In this document: in pieces, positions 41,691 to 49,957 of the stretch
How the letters are laid out: each line of letters starts with the position of its first letter
Position numbering within the stretch: position 1 is the first letter of the stretch
NCBI GenBank assembly: GCA_000169115.1
Contig: AAVV01000001.1
Span: 186,001 to 250,000 of the forward strand
Source of the DNA: a marine gamma proteobacterium HTCC2080
GTDB taxonomy: Bacteria > Pseudomonadota > Gammaproteobacteria > Pseudomonadales > Halieaceae
Length of the DNA: 64,000 bases
Reading direction: 5' to 3'
Translations under genes and position numbers: made by a program
Notes under the pieces: model-generated
The model's input: only the letters and a program-made list of their open reading frames with translations
The model's database searches: none
Told to the model about the DNA's origin: nothing

Positions 41691-42763
41691 TAGCTACGGA
41701 CCCCTGTGCTCTCCAGCATCAATGCTTCTCTTGAACCTTCGTCTGACGCGCCCCAAACCAGCACCCGTTCAGTTCGAGCATAGCCTTTAGCCAACGCGCT
41801 ACTGCCCCACGCGAGCATTATTGCACCCATCGCTGCGCCACTGTCGCCTATACAATCTGCTGGATTCCAGTGATCATGGGTCTCCGAGTACCACATGCTT
41901 TTGGGTTGCGCCATGACCCACTCCATAGCTCGATAGCGCTCACCATCAAGGTCAGATATGACTAGGGCATGGGCGTCAGTGACGCCCTCTGCTACTCTTC
42001 GTATGGCACGTGCCAGCGCAACCCCATTATTTACCTCACCCCAGATTGCGTTCTCGTTTGCTCCTGCCGACGCCGTGATCTTTGCGTAGGTGCGGGCACC
42101 TCGTTGATCTGCTACCTGTGGTGTCTCAAGTGCCACAAAACCCGCTGCCTCAGCGGGCAGAGTGCCAGTATGTCGCGGATACTCAGGCAGTCTGCCCTTT
42201 TGGCGCAGCCAGTGCAGGGCTCTGGGAGTGACCCAAGAATCTGCGGCACCCACTAACGCGACGTCAATGGTTCCCTGGGCGAGGGCGAGGGCCGCATGTC
42301 TAATACCACTAAGCACAGACGCACGTCCTGTTTGGATTAGCTTCGCATACGTTACGTTCATCCCGCCTGGAATGCAGTCCAGCAGATTTTGTTTTACCGC
42401 GTCGTCGTAGTCTAGTTGCCGATTTGCTGGGCTCGCGCCTGATGTCCCAAGAAATACACCGATTCGCCGGTCAGCGAAAACTGCGCTATCAGACAGACAA
42501 TCCTCTAGGGCCGGTTGCATGAGGGCCTTTAGTCGTGGCTGGCCCAAGAGACCCTCAGTGAGTCCGGATACTCGTGCACCAATAATCGACTCGTGATCAT
42601 TTTCACCCGCGGCTATTGAAGTGCCAGGTAAGGTTTCTAGGCGAGAGATCCCAGCGCGCAACGCAGCTAACGATGGCGCAGCGCTTAGCCCCACTGGAGT
42701 GACAAGGCCAAGGCCCGTGACCGCCAACTCGCCCTTCCAAATTTCACCGGGCTGTTCGGTCAC
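41690..42763 (-). CDS. Beta-ketoacyl-synthase-like protein lacking the active cysteine, T6SS-associated
   Basis: A 357-residue protein with the thiolase/ketosynthase fold: VTGLGLVTPVG at the start, FLGTSGASPANR, the GTIDVALVGAAD strand, and a late GDSGAAMGA. The nucleophile region reads RASVLSG (147-153); no cysteine lies where the ACxxG of FabF-type enzymes should be. The late motif has Asp in place of His (IGDSGAA for GHxxGAAG). It is therefore unlikely to condense acyl chains. Such degenerate ketosynthase-like proteins occur beside DUF2169 and DUF4150 genes in T6SS cargo modules, perhaps as loading factors. The start overlaps DUF2169 by four bases and the end overlaps the effector start, so all three are coupled. 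Confidence 0.75.
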   Translation of the reverse strand: MTEQPGEIWKGELAVTGLGLVTPVGLSAAPSLAALRAGISRLETLPGTSIAAGENDHESIIGARVSGLTEGLLGQPRLKALMQPALEDCLSDSAVFADRRIGVFLGTSGASPANRQLDYDDAVKQNLLDCIPGGMNVTYAKLIQTGRASVLSGIRHAALALAQGTIDVALVGAADSWVTPRALHWLRQKGRLPEYPRHTGTLPAEAAGFVALETPQVADQRGARTYAKITASAGANENAIWGEVNNGVALARAIRRVAEGVTDAHALVISDLDGERYRAMEWVMAQPKSMWYSETHDHWNPADCIGDSGAAMGAIMLAWGSSALAKGYARTERVLVWGASDEGSREALMLESTGVRS

Positions 42764-43749
42764 AATATTCTTGCCTCTACGCTTCTAAGTGACTCTGCTT
42801 GCCCTTGAATATTGATTTCTGATTTCCAAGTACAGCAAACCTGTCGTGTGGTGACGTCGATATGTATTGACTCGAGATTTGGATGTGAGAGCGATCCAGC
42901 CTTGTGCAGCCGAACTCCCACAACTGGAGGTTTAGCGGCAAGGTGGAAATTGAGTTGTCCTTCTTTTGTCATGCCTAGTAAAGTGACTGGCTCCTGACCA
43001 GAGAGATAATGGTTTGCTGTTAGGGCAGCGGGTGCACACTGTAGGAATCTCTCGTCAAAATCCTCAGGAAGCAGCGGCATGCGCTCCATTTGCCAGTGCT
43101 CGTCATAGGTCCCGGCATATTGTCTGCGCGCCAGCCAAGCGGGTGGAATGGGACAAAAACCTACTGCTTTGCCTCCTTTGCGGGGCGCTTCCAGCGGTGA
43201 TTTAGGGTGTTCGATGTTGGGAAGGTAGATTTCATCAGGCGACAATTCGGACCTCGAGGCCATAAAACCCCTGCCAATCGGGTTGTCTTGTAGCGCATCA
43301 TGTTTGGCAAGATCGTTATCGCTATTGTCGAACCCGCCGTAACTGTTCTCCCAAATAAGCGGCATAGTTTCAAAGGTCTGCGGGTTATTGATTTGTCCGA
43401 ACCCAAGCCGGTCGCCCATCACAAGGGCACTACAGGCCAGATCGCCAATCTTTACGCCAACCTGCATAGACCTGACCGAGCCTTTGGAGCTGACCGCCTC
43501 GCCAAATAAAGTGACCCCTGTGCTTGGTCGTTTGGGCAGGAGGTCACTGGCCACGCGCATGCTAGTGGTAAGTTCGTCTCCCAAGTATTCGTCGGCGTGC
43601 ACAATTGGGGCTTGTACTGCTGCCAGCCGAGTTCCCTCCTGAAAAAAGTCATAGGTGGCTTTAATTACCACGAGCAACGTTTCGTTGCCCTGCTTGTCAA
43701 AAATTACAACTCGCTCCATGGCGTAAGGTGTGCTGTTGATGACTTCCAT
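42760..43749 (-). CDS. DUF2169-family T6SS cargo adaptor
   Basis: A 329-residue protein of the DUF2169 family. Recognisable parts are YAMERVVIFDKQGNETLLVV at the start, the IVHADEYLGDE and LIWENSYGG segments, DNPIGRGF, and PAWLARRQYAGTYDEHWQ. DUF2169 proteins sit next to PAAR/DUF4150 effectors and are thought to act as adaptors that load them onto VgrG. It is cytoplasmic and has no membrane segment. It overlaps the ketosynthase-like gene by four bases and follows the spike-like gene after 17 bases. Confidence 0.82.
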   Translation of the reverse strand: MEVINSTPYAMERVVIFDKQGNETLLVVIKATYDFFQEGTRLAAVQAPIVHADEYLGDELTTSMRVASDLLPKRPSTGVTLFGEAVSSKGSVRSMQVGVKIGDLACSALVMGDRLGFGQINNPQTFETMPLIWENSYGGFDNSDNDLAKHDALQDNPIGRGFMASRSELSPDEIYLPNIEHPKSPLEAPRKGGKAVGFCPIPPAWLARRQYAGTYDEHWQMERMPLLPEDFDERFLQCAPAALTANHYLSGQEPVTLLGMTKEGQLNFHLAAKPPVVGVRLHKAGSLSHPNLESIHIDVTTRQVCCTWKSEINIQGQAESLRSVEARIL

Positions 43750-43766
43750 GCGGCGTTTGTCTCGGA

Positions 43767-44249
43767 CTAATTAATGTCGACGTGTCCACCTTTGATGCGG
43801 ATGGGTCCTGATGCTCTGTTAAGCTGGGTTTTACTGCGAGTGGTAATTTTACCGCTCTCGTCGATAACGATGCTGGATTTGCCGACACGCAGCTCAAGGC
43901 GCTCTTCAGCTTTTATAACTATGGTATCGGCGGTTAGCGACACATCAGTCGCCTCAGAATCTGTGAGTTCCTCAAGGCCATCACGATTTTCGGTGGGTTG
44001 GTAAATAAGGTCGATAGCGATGGGTTGATTTGGGTCATTGTTCTCGAAGACCACAAGTGCTTGCTGACCGAGAAGAGCCTCATTGGAAAAATCGCCAAGT
44101 CGAGCAACCATTTTTCCGGTTACGGTGCGCCCGGCGACGTTCAGAAGCGGTTGGCCGGTCTCGTCAAAGCCCTCGAACTGAGCAACCGTTGGGGCCGCAG
44201 TTTCCCAATGAAAGGGCGACAGCTCATTGATCCATTGTGGTTTGTTCAT
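43767..44249 (-). CDS. DUF6484/DUF3540-like spike-associated protein
   Basis: A 160-residue protein starting at ATG 44249 (AAAGG eight bases upstream; an ATG six bases further upstream is too close). The first half contains PTVAQFEGFDETGQPLL and ALLGQQALVVFENNDPNQPI, resembling the DUF6484 fold. The second half is a short beta-helix of VgrG-needle type (LELRVGKSSIVIDESGKITT). It is the first gene of the minus-strand cargo module, and could be a small spike extension onto which the DUF4150 cargo is fitted. Family naming is from motif resemblance. Confidence 0.6.
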   Translation of the reverse strand: MNKPQWINELSPFHWETAAPTVAQFEGFDETGQPLLNVAGRTVTGKMVARLGDFSNEALLGQQALVVFENNDPNQPIAIDLIYQPTENRDGLEELTDSEATDVSLTADTIVIKAEERLELRVGKSSIVIDESGKITTRSKTQLNRASGPIRIKGGHVDIN

Positions 44250-44441
44250 TGACATTACCTTTCGTTGAGCCCCGGAGGTTTCAGTATATGGGCATTTGGC
44301 GGGGGTCGCTATGCCGCTGAGGTCCTCTTTTAGATCTATGATCGTCTTGTTTTTGACCATTCAGGGGCCTTGGTGAGCCTAAATTGAGAACTGAGGCTCA
44401 GTAGGACTATTCACAGTGGTGAATTTATATAAAGGTAAACG

Positions 44442-44470
44442 TTGACAAGGGCAGTTCACATCCCGAGAAT
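44442..44470 (+). promoter_or_regulatory. Sigma-70 promoter of the tRNA-tuf operon
   Basis: A perfect -35 TTGACA (44442-44447) is followed, after 17 bases, by GAGAAT (44465-44470). The first tRNA begins 13 bases later. The GC-rich ATGCGCCC downstream of the -10 fits the discriminator of stable-RNA promoters under stringent control. Confidence 0.7.
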
Positions 44471-44482
44471 ATGCGCCCTTCC

Positions 44483-44566
44483 GGAGGGGTTCCCGAGTGG
44501 CCAAAGGGATCAGACTGTAAATCTGACGCGAAAGCTTCGGTGGTTCGAATCCACCTCCCTCCACCA
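44483..44566 (+). tRNA. tRNA-Tyr (GTA)
   Basis: An 84-base class II tRNA with 7-bp acceptor stem GGAGGGG/TCCCTCC (one G-T pair), anticodon GTA at 44517-44519, a long variable arm, T-loop GGTTCGAATCC and an encoded CCA at 44564-44566. It is the first tRNA of the operon before tuf. Confidence 0.97.
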
Positions 44567-44637
44567 AGACGTAGGCGTAAAGGGGTTGGATCGGTATCCC
44601 AGAGCGTGGGGTGTGTGGACCCGGGGGGAAATGAGCC

Positions 44638-44711
<74 letters not shown>

Positions 44712-44736
44712 CAGACAATGAGGTACGAAGGTTGTT

Positions 44737-44812
<76 letters not shown>

Positions 44813-44952
44813 GTTACAGCAAGTTGGCGAAGCCAGGGTGCTGGGTAGTGCACGAAGTGGGTAAGCCTGCTAAGTGTAATAAACGTAGTCACAGCGGGTC
44901 TTTTGGTCCCGTTCTGACTCACTAGTGATCAGTGTAGATAGAGAGTGTCGAC

Positions 44953-46176
44953 ATGGCGAAGGAAGCATTTGAGCGTTCGAAGCCCCACGTAAACGTGGGC
45001 ACGATTGGACACGTAGACCACGGTAAAACGACGCTAACGGCGGCGCTGACACGTGTGTGTTCAGAGGTATTTGGTGGTGAGGCGGTAGCGTTTGACGGTA
45101 TTGATAACGCTCCGGAAGAGCGCGAGCGTGGTATCACGATTGCGACTTCGCACGTGGAGTACGAGTCGCTAGACCGTCACTACGCGCACGTTGACTGTCC
45201 CGGACACGCGGATTATGTGAAGAACATGATCACGGGTGCGGCGCAGATGGATGGTGCTATTTTGGTATGCGGCGCGACCGATGGTCCTATGCCCCAGACG
45301 CGTGAGCACATCTTGCTGTCACGTCAGGTTGGCGTACCGTACATTGTCGTTTTCCTGAACAAAGCCGATTTGTTGGCGGAAGACTGCGGTGGCGTTGAGT
45401 CGGAAGAATTTGAAGAGATGAAAGAGCTGGTAGAGATGGAGCTGCGCGAGCTGCTCGACACCTACGAGTTCCCCGGTGATGACACGCCGATCATTTGTGG
45501 TTCAGCGCTGATGGCACTGAATGGCGAAGATGCGAACGGTTTGGGTACGACAGCGGTTAAGACCTTGGTTGAGACGCTGGATGCGTATATTCCTGAGCCT
45601 GAGCGTGCGATTGACCAGCCTTTCTTGATGCCAGTTGAGGACGTGTTCTCAATTTCAGGTCGTGGCACGGTTGTCACGGGTCGTGTTGAGCGTGGCATTG
45701 TTAAGGTCGGAGACGAGATCGAGATTATCGGCATTAAAGATACTCAGAAGTCGACGTGTACCGGTGTAGAGATGTTCCGTAAGCTGCTTGACGAAGGCCG
45801 TGCGGGCGAGAACGTTGGCGTTTTGTTGCGTGGTACTAAGCGTGACGACGTTGAGCGTGGTCAGGTACTGGCGATTCCAGGATCAGTAAACCCCCACACC
45901 AAGTTTGAGGCAGAGGTTTATGTTTTGGGCAAGGATGAAGGCGGGCGTCACACGCCATTCTTCAAGGGCTACCGTCCGCAGTTTTACTTCCGTACCACCG
46001 ATGTAACGGGTGCGTGTGAGTTGCCTGAAGGTATTGAGATGGTAATGCCGGGTGACAACATCCAGATGGTTGTGACGTTGATTGCACCGATTGCGATGGA
46101 AGATGGCCTGCGTTTTGCGATCCGCGAGGGTGGCCGAACGGTTGGCGCTGGCGTCGTCGCTAAAATTATCGAGTAA
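44953..46176 (+). CDS. tuf: Elongation factor Tu, copy 1
   Basis: A 407-residue EF-Tu, the GTPase that brings aminoacyl-tRNA to the ribosome. The G motifs are GHVDHGKTT at 19-27, DCPGHADY and NKAD, followed by the beta-barrel domains 2 and 3 ([28 protein letters not shown]). It is slightly longer than the 394-397 residues of Escherichia coli and Pseudomonas. The start is ATG. It follows tRNA-Thr by 140 bases in the conserved tyr-gly-thr-tuf unit. The DNA is identical, from the second base of the start codon, to the second copy at 61583-62806. Confidence 0.98.
   Translation: MAKEAFERSKPHVNVGTIGHVDHGKTTLTAALTRVCSEVFGGEAVAFDGIDNAPEERERGITIATSHVEYESLDRHYAHVDCPGHADYVKNMITGAAQMDGAILVCGATDGPMPQTREHILLSRQVGVPYIVVFLNKADLLAEDCGGVESEEFEEMKELVEMELRELLDTYEFPGDDTPIICGSALMALNGEDANGLGTTAVKTLVETLDAYIPEPERAIDQPFLMPVEDVFSISGRGTVVTGRVERGIVKVGDEIEIIGIKDTQKSTCTGVEMFRKLLDEGRAGENVGVLLRGTKRDDVERGQVLAIPGSVNPHTKFEAEVYVLGKDEGGRHTPFFKGYRPQFYFRTTDVTGACELPEGIEMVMPGDNIQMVVTLIAPIAMEDGLRFAIREGGRTVGAGVVAKIIE
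44954..46176 (+). repeat. Direct repeat of 1223 bp (tuf copy 1)
   Basis: Identical by eye to 61584-62806 (offset 16630). Homology ends sharply at the start codon and stop codon, the pattern of gene conversion. Confidence 0.9.
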
Positions 46177-46190
46177 TTCGCTGATTGTCA

Positions 46191-46248
46191 TGCGCACCTC
46201 GGTGCGCACAAAAAAATAGGCCGAACCACCCTTAAAAGGCGGTTCGGC
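46191..46248 (+). terminator. Two hairpins after tuf copy 1
   Basis: TGCGCACC (46191-46198) pairs with GGTGCGCA (46201-46208), followed by an A run. A second stem GCCGAACC (46220-46227) with GGTTCGGC (46241-46248) follows. Neither has a plus-strand T run, so they may be RNA-processing sites between tuf and tRNA-Trp rather than full terminators. Confidence 0.45.
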
Positions 46249-46290
46249 TTCGTCGTCTCTGGTCAAAATAGACAGAGATGTGTCGTTTAA

Positions 46291-46366
<76 letters not shown>

Positions 46367-46443
46367 GTTCTCGACTTCGGTAGGGTGCTGGCGGTACAAA
46401 TTATGTAGGAGCGCTAGTAGGCGGCTTCTAATGGGAATGGTTC

Positions 46444-46803
46444 ATGAGTGAGGCTGCTGCAAGCAGGCTAGACCCTTTAAAGTGGGGGATCGTCGCGATT
46501 CTGGTGGTAGCTGGGGTTGTAGGGAATAGTTATTTCTCGGATCAGTCGCTGCTCTATCGTGTGCTGGCGTTGCTGGCCGCGGCGGCTGTAGCAGGATGGG
46601 TGGCTTCAACTACCGAGCGAGGCGGCGCCTTTTGGCAACTGATAAAGGGGTCCCGCACCGAAATTCGCAAGGTTGTCTGGCCCACCCGCCAAGAGACAAC
46701 CCAAACCACACTGATCGTAGTGGTTTTCGTTTTTATCATGGCCCTAATCTTATGGGGCATTGATAGCGTGCTGGGCTGGTTAGTCGGCATGGTAATAGGT
46801 TGA
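46444..46803 (+). CDS. secE: Preprotein translocase subunit SecE
   Basis: A 119-residue SecE with three membrane helices (about 14-33, 40-58, 92-115), as in other gammaproteobacteria. It stabilises SecY in the SecYEG channel. The conserved cytoplasmic amphipathic piece GSRTEIRKVVWPTRQETTQT before the last helix is diagnostic. It is 17 bases before nusG. Confidence 0.96.
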   Translation: MSEAAASRLDPLKWGIVAILVVAGVVGNSYFSDQSLLYRVLALLAAAAVAGWVASTTERGGAFWQLIKGSRTEIRKVVWPTRQETTQTTLIVVVFVFIMALILWGIDSVLGWLVGMVIG

Positions 46804-46820
46804 GTTAGGGAGAGGCTTAA

Positions 46821-47354
46821 ATGGCAATGCGTTGGTATGTGGTTCACGCCTTTTCCCAGTATGAAAAAAAGGTGGCGGTTGCGCTGAAAGAGCGGATAGA
46901 GCGCAACAGCATGCAGGATTATTTTGGCGAGATCATCGTTCCCACAGAGGAAGTTGTGGAGATGAAGGGCGGCCAAAAGAGAAAGAGTGAGCGAAAATTT
47001 TTTCCCGGCTATGTGCTAGTGCAAATGGAGTTAAACGACGACTCTTGGCACTTGGTAAAGGAAACGCCCCGTGTGCTTGGTTTTATCGGTGGCAAGGCTG
47101 ACAAGCCCGCGCCGATAACTGAGGCTGAGGCCAGTGCGATTCTACAGCGGGTTGAGGCTGGAGTTGATCAGCCCCGTCCCAAGACGGTATTTGAGCCGGG
47201 TGAAATGGTTCGTGTTATCGATGGGCCTTTCAACGACTTTAATGGCGTCGTGGAAGATGTGAATTACGAAAAAAGCCGTCTAAATGTGGCGGTATTGATC
47301 TTCGGGCGCTCTACGCCCGTAGAGCTTGAATTCGGCCAGGTGGAAAAATCCTGA
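46821..47354 (+). CDS. nusG: Transcription termination/antitermination factor NusG
   Basis: A 177-residue NusG, which binds RNA polymerase and links it to Rho or to the ribosome. The N-terminal domain starts [19 protein letters not shown], includes [11 protein letters not shown] and [10 protein letters not shown], and the KOW domain ends the protein ([20 protein letters not shown]). The length is normal. Confidence 0.97.
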   Translation: MAMRWYVVHAFSQYEKKVAVALKERIERNSMQDYFGEIIVPTEEVVEMKGGQKRKSERKFFPGYVLVQMELNDDSWHLVKETPRVLGFIGGKADKPAPITEAEASAILQRVEAGVDQPRPKTVFEPGEMVRVIDGPFNDFNGVVEDVNYEKSRLNVAVLIFGRSTPVELEFGQVEKS

Positions 47355-47480
47355 CCAAAAAGGGGTGGGCCGCTTTGAAGGCTCACTAAAATGATTCGAC
47401 CCTGACGAAATCTAGGTCGTAATGGGGAGCCCAAAGCCTGATGTTCAGCGCTGCGGGCGTTTGTACCCGAGGAGAAAAAC
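47355..47480 (+). promoter_or_regulatory. Leader region of the L11-L1 genes
   Basis: These 126 noncoding bases between nusG and rplK correspond to the leader where, in Escherichia coli, ribosomal protein L1 represses translation of the L11 operon. The exact L1 site is not resolvable by eye here. The strong ribosome binding site GAGGAG belongs to rplK. Confidence 0.4.
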
Positions 47481-47912
47481 ATGGCGAAGAAGATAGACGG
47501 CTACATTAAGCTGCAAATCCCGGCAGGGCAGGCTAACCCTAGTCCCCCTGTGGGCCCAGCATTGGGTCAGAAGGGCGTGAACATCATGGAGTTTTGTAAG
47601 GCTTTCAATGCGGACACGCAAAGCCTGGAGCCCGGCTTACCCATTCCCGTTGTGATCACGGTCTACAGCGATAAGTCATTTACTTTTATCAAGAAAACCC
47701 CGCCAGCCTCTATTTTATTGAAGAAGGCGTTGGGTATTAAGAGTGGGTCAGGACGACCCAACACCGAAAAAGTCGGCAAAGTAACCCGGGCACAGCTTGA
47801 GGATATTGCGACACAAAAGTGGCCAGATCTCACTGCAGCCGATATGGACGCCGCCGTGCGCACCATTTCGGGCAGTGCACGCTCTGCTGGAATCGATGTG
47901 GTGGAGGGCTGA
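47481..47912 (+). CDS. rplK: 50S ribosomal protein L11
   Basis: A 143-residue L11, part of the GTPase-associated centre of the 50S subunit. The typical opening [20 protein letters not shown] and the RNA-binding C-terminal part ([31 protein letters not shown]) are complete. The ribosome binding site GAGGAG lies just upstream. It is two bases before rplA. Confidence 0.98.
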   Translation: MAKKIDGYIKLQIPAGQANPSPPVGPALGQKGVNIMEFCKAFNADTQSLEPGLPIPVVITVYSDKSFTFIKKTPPASILLKKALGIKSGSGRPNTEKVGKVTRAQLEDIATQKWPDLTAADMDAAVRTISGSARSAGIDVVEG

Positions 47913-47914
47913 TC

Positions 47915-48610
47915 ATGGCTAAATTATCAAAAAGAGTTCGCGCTTTCCGAGAGAAAGTGGATGCTACCCAAGCCTATCCTCTCGATGAGGCTATTGCGCT
48001 GCTGAAAGAATTCGCAACCGTAAAATTTAATGAGACGGTTGAGGTTGCAGTCAACTTGGGCGTTGATGCTCGCAAATCAGATCAGGGTGTGCGTGGCGCT
48101 ACCACATTGCCCCACGGTACCGGTTCAGTAGTCCGAGTTGCTGTGTTTACTCAGGGCGAGAACGCTGAGAAAGCTAAGGCAGCCGGAGCAGACTTTGTCG
48201 GCATGGACGAGCTAGCTGAGCAAGTGAAAGGCGGCATGATGGATTTTGATGTTGTGGTCGCTTCTCCTGACGCAATGCGCGTTGTTGGTCAGTTGGGTCA
48301 AATACTAGGCCCGCGTGGCCTTATGCCGAACCCCAAGACAGGCACAGTTACCCCTGATGTTGAGGGTGCGGTCAACAATGCCAAGGCTGGACAGATGCGT
48401 TTCCGTACGGACAAGAACGGTATTATTCAGGGCGGAATTGGCAAGGTAGCTTTCGAGACTGATCAGCTGCGTGGCAACTTGATGGCTGTCATGGCGGATT
48501 TGAAAAAGGCTAAGCCAGCTTCCTCGAAGGGTGTGTATTTCCGCAAGATCACCCTGTCGACGACCATGGGTCCCGGCGTCACGGTTGATCACGCAGAATT
48601 AGATTTGTAG
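47915..48610 (+). CDS. rplA: 50S ribosomal protein L1
   Basis: A 231-residue L1, which binds 23S rRNA at the E-site stalk and its own operon mRNA. ATG 47915 gives the family N-terminus [16 protein letters not shown]; the open frame extends upstream to 47819 but that part overlaps rplK and is not L1. The [15 protein letters not shown] motif and C-terminal [20 protein letters not shown] are intact. Confidence 0.98.
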   Translation: MAKLSKRVRAFREKVDATQAYPLDEAIALLKEFATVKFNETVEVAVNLGVDARKSDQGVRGATTLPHGTGSVVRVAVFTQGENAEKAKAAGADFVGMDELAEQVKGGMMDFDVVVASPDAMRVVGQLGQILGPRGLMPNPKTGTVTPDVEGAVNNAKAGQMRFRTDKNGIIQGGIGKVAFETDQLRGNLMAVMADLKKAKPASSKGVYFRKITLSTTMGPGVTVDHAELDL

Positions 48611-48616
48611 AAAAAA

Positions 48617-48638
48617 CATCGCACCTTTGGGTGCGATG
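48617..48638 (+). terminator. Hairpin after rplA
   Basis: CATCGCACC (48617-48625) pairs with GGTGCGATG (48630-48638) around TTTG, six bases after the L1 stop codon. It has no T run. It is probably an attenuator or processing stem separating L11-L1 from L10-L12. Confidence 0.5.
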
Positions 48639-48639
48639 G

Positions 48640-48860
48640 GTGGCGAGTTTTGTACTCGCGGCCGGGTGCCGAAAAGTCGATTGATAGATCGGTGCCACTT
48701 TGGAGTCTTAGGGAAAGTGTGGCTTTGCCCCGCTGAACAAAAGGCTGTCAAAGACCGTAGGTGGGGCGTTGTTCCCTTAAGTTCGTGAGGAGCCTACGCA
48801 GATGGTGACGATGTTCACCGAGGGCGGTCAGCGCAAATTTTTTGGGCTGGCCATAATTGT
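48640..48860 (+). promoter_or_regulatory. L10 leader (autoregulatory RNA) upstream of rplJ
   Basis: The 268 bases between rplA and rplJ have the features I recall for the ribosomal protein L10 leader of gammaproteobacteria, including CTGTCAAAGACCGTAGGTGG near 48745-48764 followed by a variable stem and CCTACGCAGATGGTGACGAT. In that class L10 with L7/L12 binds the leader and represses rplJL translation. Confidence 0.7.
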
Positions 48861-48878
48861 TAATCCAGGAGTAGACCA

Positions 48879-49409
48879 ATGGCTATTGGACTCGACGAGA
48901 AGAAGGCGATTGTTGCCGAAGTCAACGAGACCGCTGCCAGTGCACTTTCGCTTGTGGTCGCCGATGCACGTGGCGTGGCCTCAAACGATATGACTGCTCT
49001 GCGGGCAACAGCACGTGACAGCCAGGTAGATTTGCGCGTCGTGCGCAATACACTGGCCAAGCGGGCTTTTGAGGGAACGGAATATGAGTGTGTCAGTGGC
49101 ACCCTCTCAGGTCCGTCCCTGTTCGGTTTTTCATTAGAAGATCCGGGCGCTGCAGCACGGCTGTTTAAAGACTTCGCCAAAACAAACGAGCGTTTTGAAG
49201 TGAAGGCACTGGCAATTAGTGGAAAGCTAATGGGAGCCGACCAACTGGATGTACTAGCGAAAATGCCTACGCGAGAGCAGGCATTGTCAATGTTAATGAG
49301 CGTTATGAAGGCGCCTGCAACAAAGCTTGTACAGACCATGAACGAAGTTCCCGGCAAGCTAGTTCGTACACTAGCGGCTATTCGCGACCAAAAAGAGCAG
49401 GCGAGCTGA
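48879..49409 (+). CDS. rplJ: 50S ribosomal protein L10
   Basis: A 176-residue L10, the stalk base that carries L7/L12 dimers. It begins [20 protein letters not shown], has [20 protein letters not shown], and a helical C-terminus that binds L12. The start lies at the end of the L10 leader. A long antisense frame crosses it but is clearly a shadow. Confidence 0.98.
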   Translation: MAIGLDEKKAIVAEVNETAASALSLVVADARGVASNDMTALRATARDSQVDLRVVRNTLAKRAFEGTEYECVSGTLSGPSLFGFSLEDPGAAARLFKDFAKTNERFEVKALAISGKLMGADQLDVLAKMPTREQALSMLMSVMKAPATKLVQTMNEVPGKLVRTLAAIRDQKEQAS

Positions 49410-49448
49410 TTAGTCAGCACGTTTCTACAATTTTCAGGAGACATTGAA

Positions 49449-49832
49449 ATGGCACTTTCAAAAGAAGATATTCTCGAAGCAATCGCAGCAATGAGCGTCA
49501 TGGACGTCGTTGAGCTTATTGAAGCGATGGAAGAGAAGTTTGGTGTAACGGCAGCAGCGGCAGTAGCGGCAGCACCTGCAGCGGCAGGCGGCGCAGATGG
49601 CGCAGCGGCTGAAGCTGAGCAAACCGAATTTGACGTGATCTTGACGTCAGCTGGTGAGAAGAAAGTCAACGTGATTAAAGTTGTTCGCGCTGTCACAGGT
49701 CTTGGCCTGAAGGAAGCTAAAGCAGTCGTTGACGGTGCCCCTGGCCCCGTTAAAGAAGGCGCTAGCAAGGACGAAGCTGAAGATATCAAGAAGCAGCTTG
49801 AAGAAGCCGGCGGTGCCGCTGAGCTTAAGTAA
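49449..49832 (+). CDS. rplL: 50S ribosomal protein L7/L12
   Basis: A 127-residue L7/L12. The N-terminal dimerisation domain ([20 protein letters not shown]) is joined by an Ala-rich hinge (about 35-55) to the C-terminal domain that recruits translation factors ([20 protein letters not shown]). An AGGAG ribosome binding site precedes the ATG. Confidence 0.98.
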   Translation: MALSKEDILEAIAAMSVMDVVELIEAMEEKFGVTAAAAVAAAPAAAGGADGAAAEAEQTEFDVILTSAGEKKVNVIKVVRAVTGLGLKEAKAVVDGAPGPVKEGASKDEAEDIKKQLEEAGGAAELK

Positions 49833-49862
49833 GACCATAGCAGCTCGCTGAGGCGGGCTTAC

Positions 49863-49893
49863 TGGGTCGGGGTGCGCTTTGCACTTCGACCCA
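49863..49893 (+). terminator. Long hairpin between rplL and rpoB
   Basis: TGGGTCGGGGTGC (49863-49875) pairs with GCACTTCGACCCA (49881-49893), 13 bp including two G-T pairs, around GCTTT. It is placed where Escherichia coli has its partial terminator and RNase III site, which lower rpoBC expression relative to ribosomal proteins. T-rich sequence follows. Confidence 0.65.
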
Positions 49894-49957
49894 TTCTTGG
49901 TTTTCATAACCGGTTACCGGTTGGAATGATTCGACAGTACATCGCTGGGGAGTTTTG

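Noticed and set aside
44870..45137. Antisense frames over the start of tuf, repeated at 61546-61767
   Set aside because: They occur at both tuf copies only because the DNA is identical.
47819..47914. Upstream extension of rplA
   Set aside because: It overlaps rplK in another frame and is not part of any L1 protein.
48860..49789. A 309-codon open frame antisense to rplJ-rplL
   Set aside because: It is a Ser/Ala-rich shadow of two certain ribosomal genes and the L10 leader, with no independent signals.
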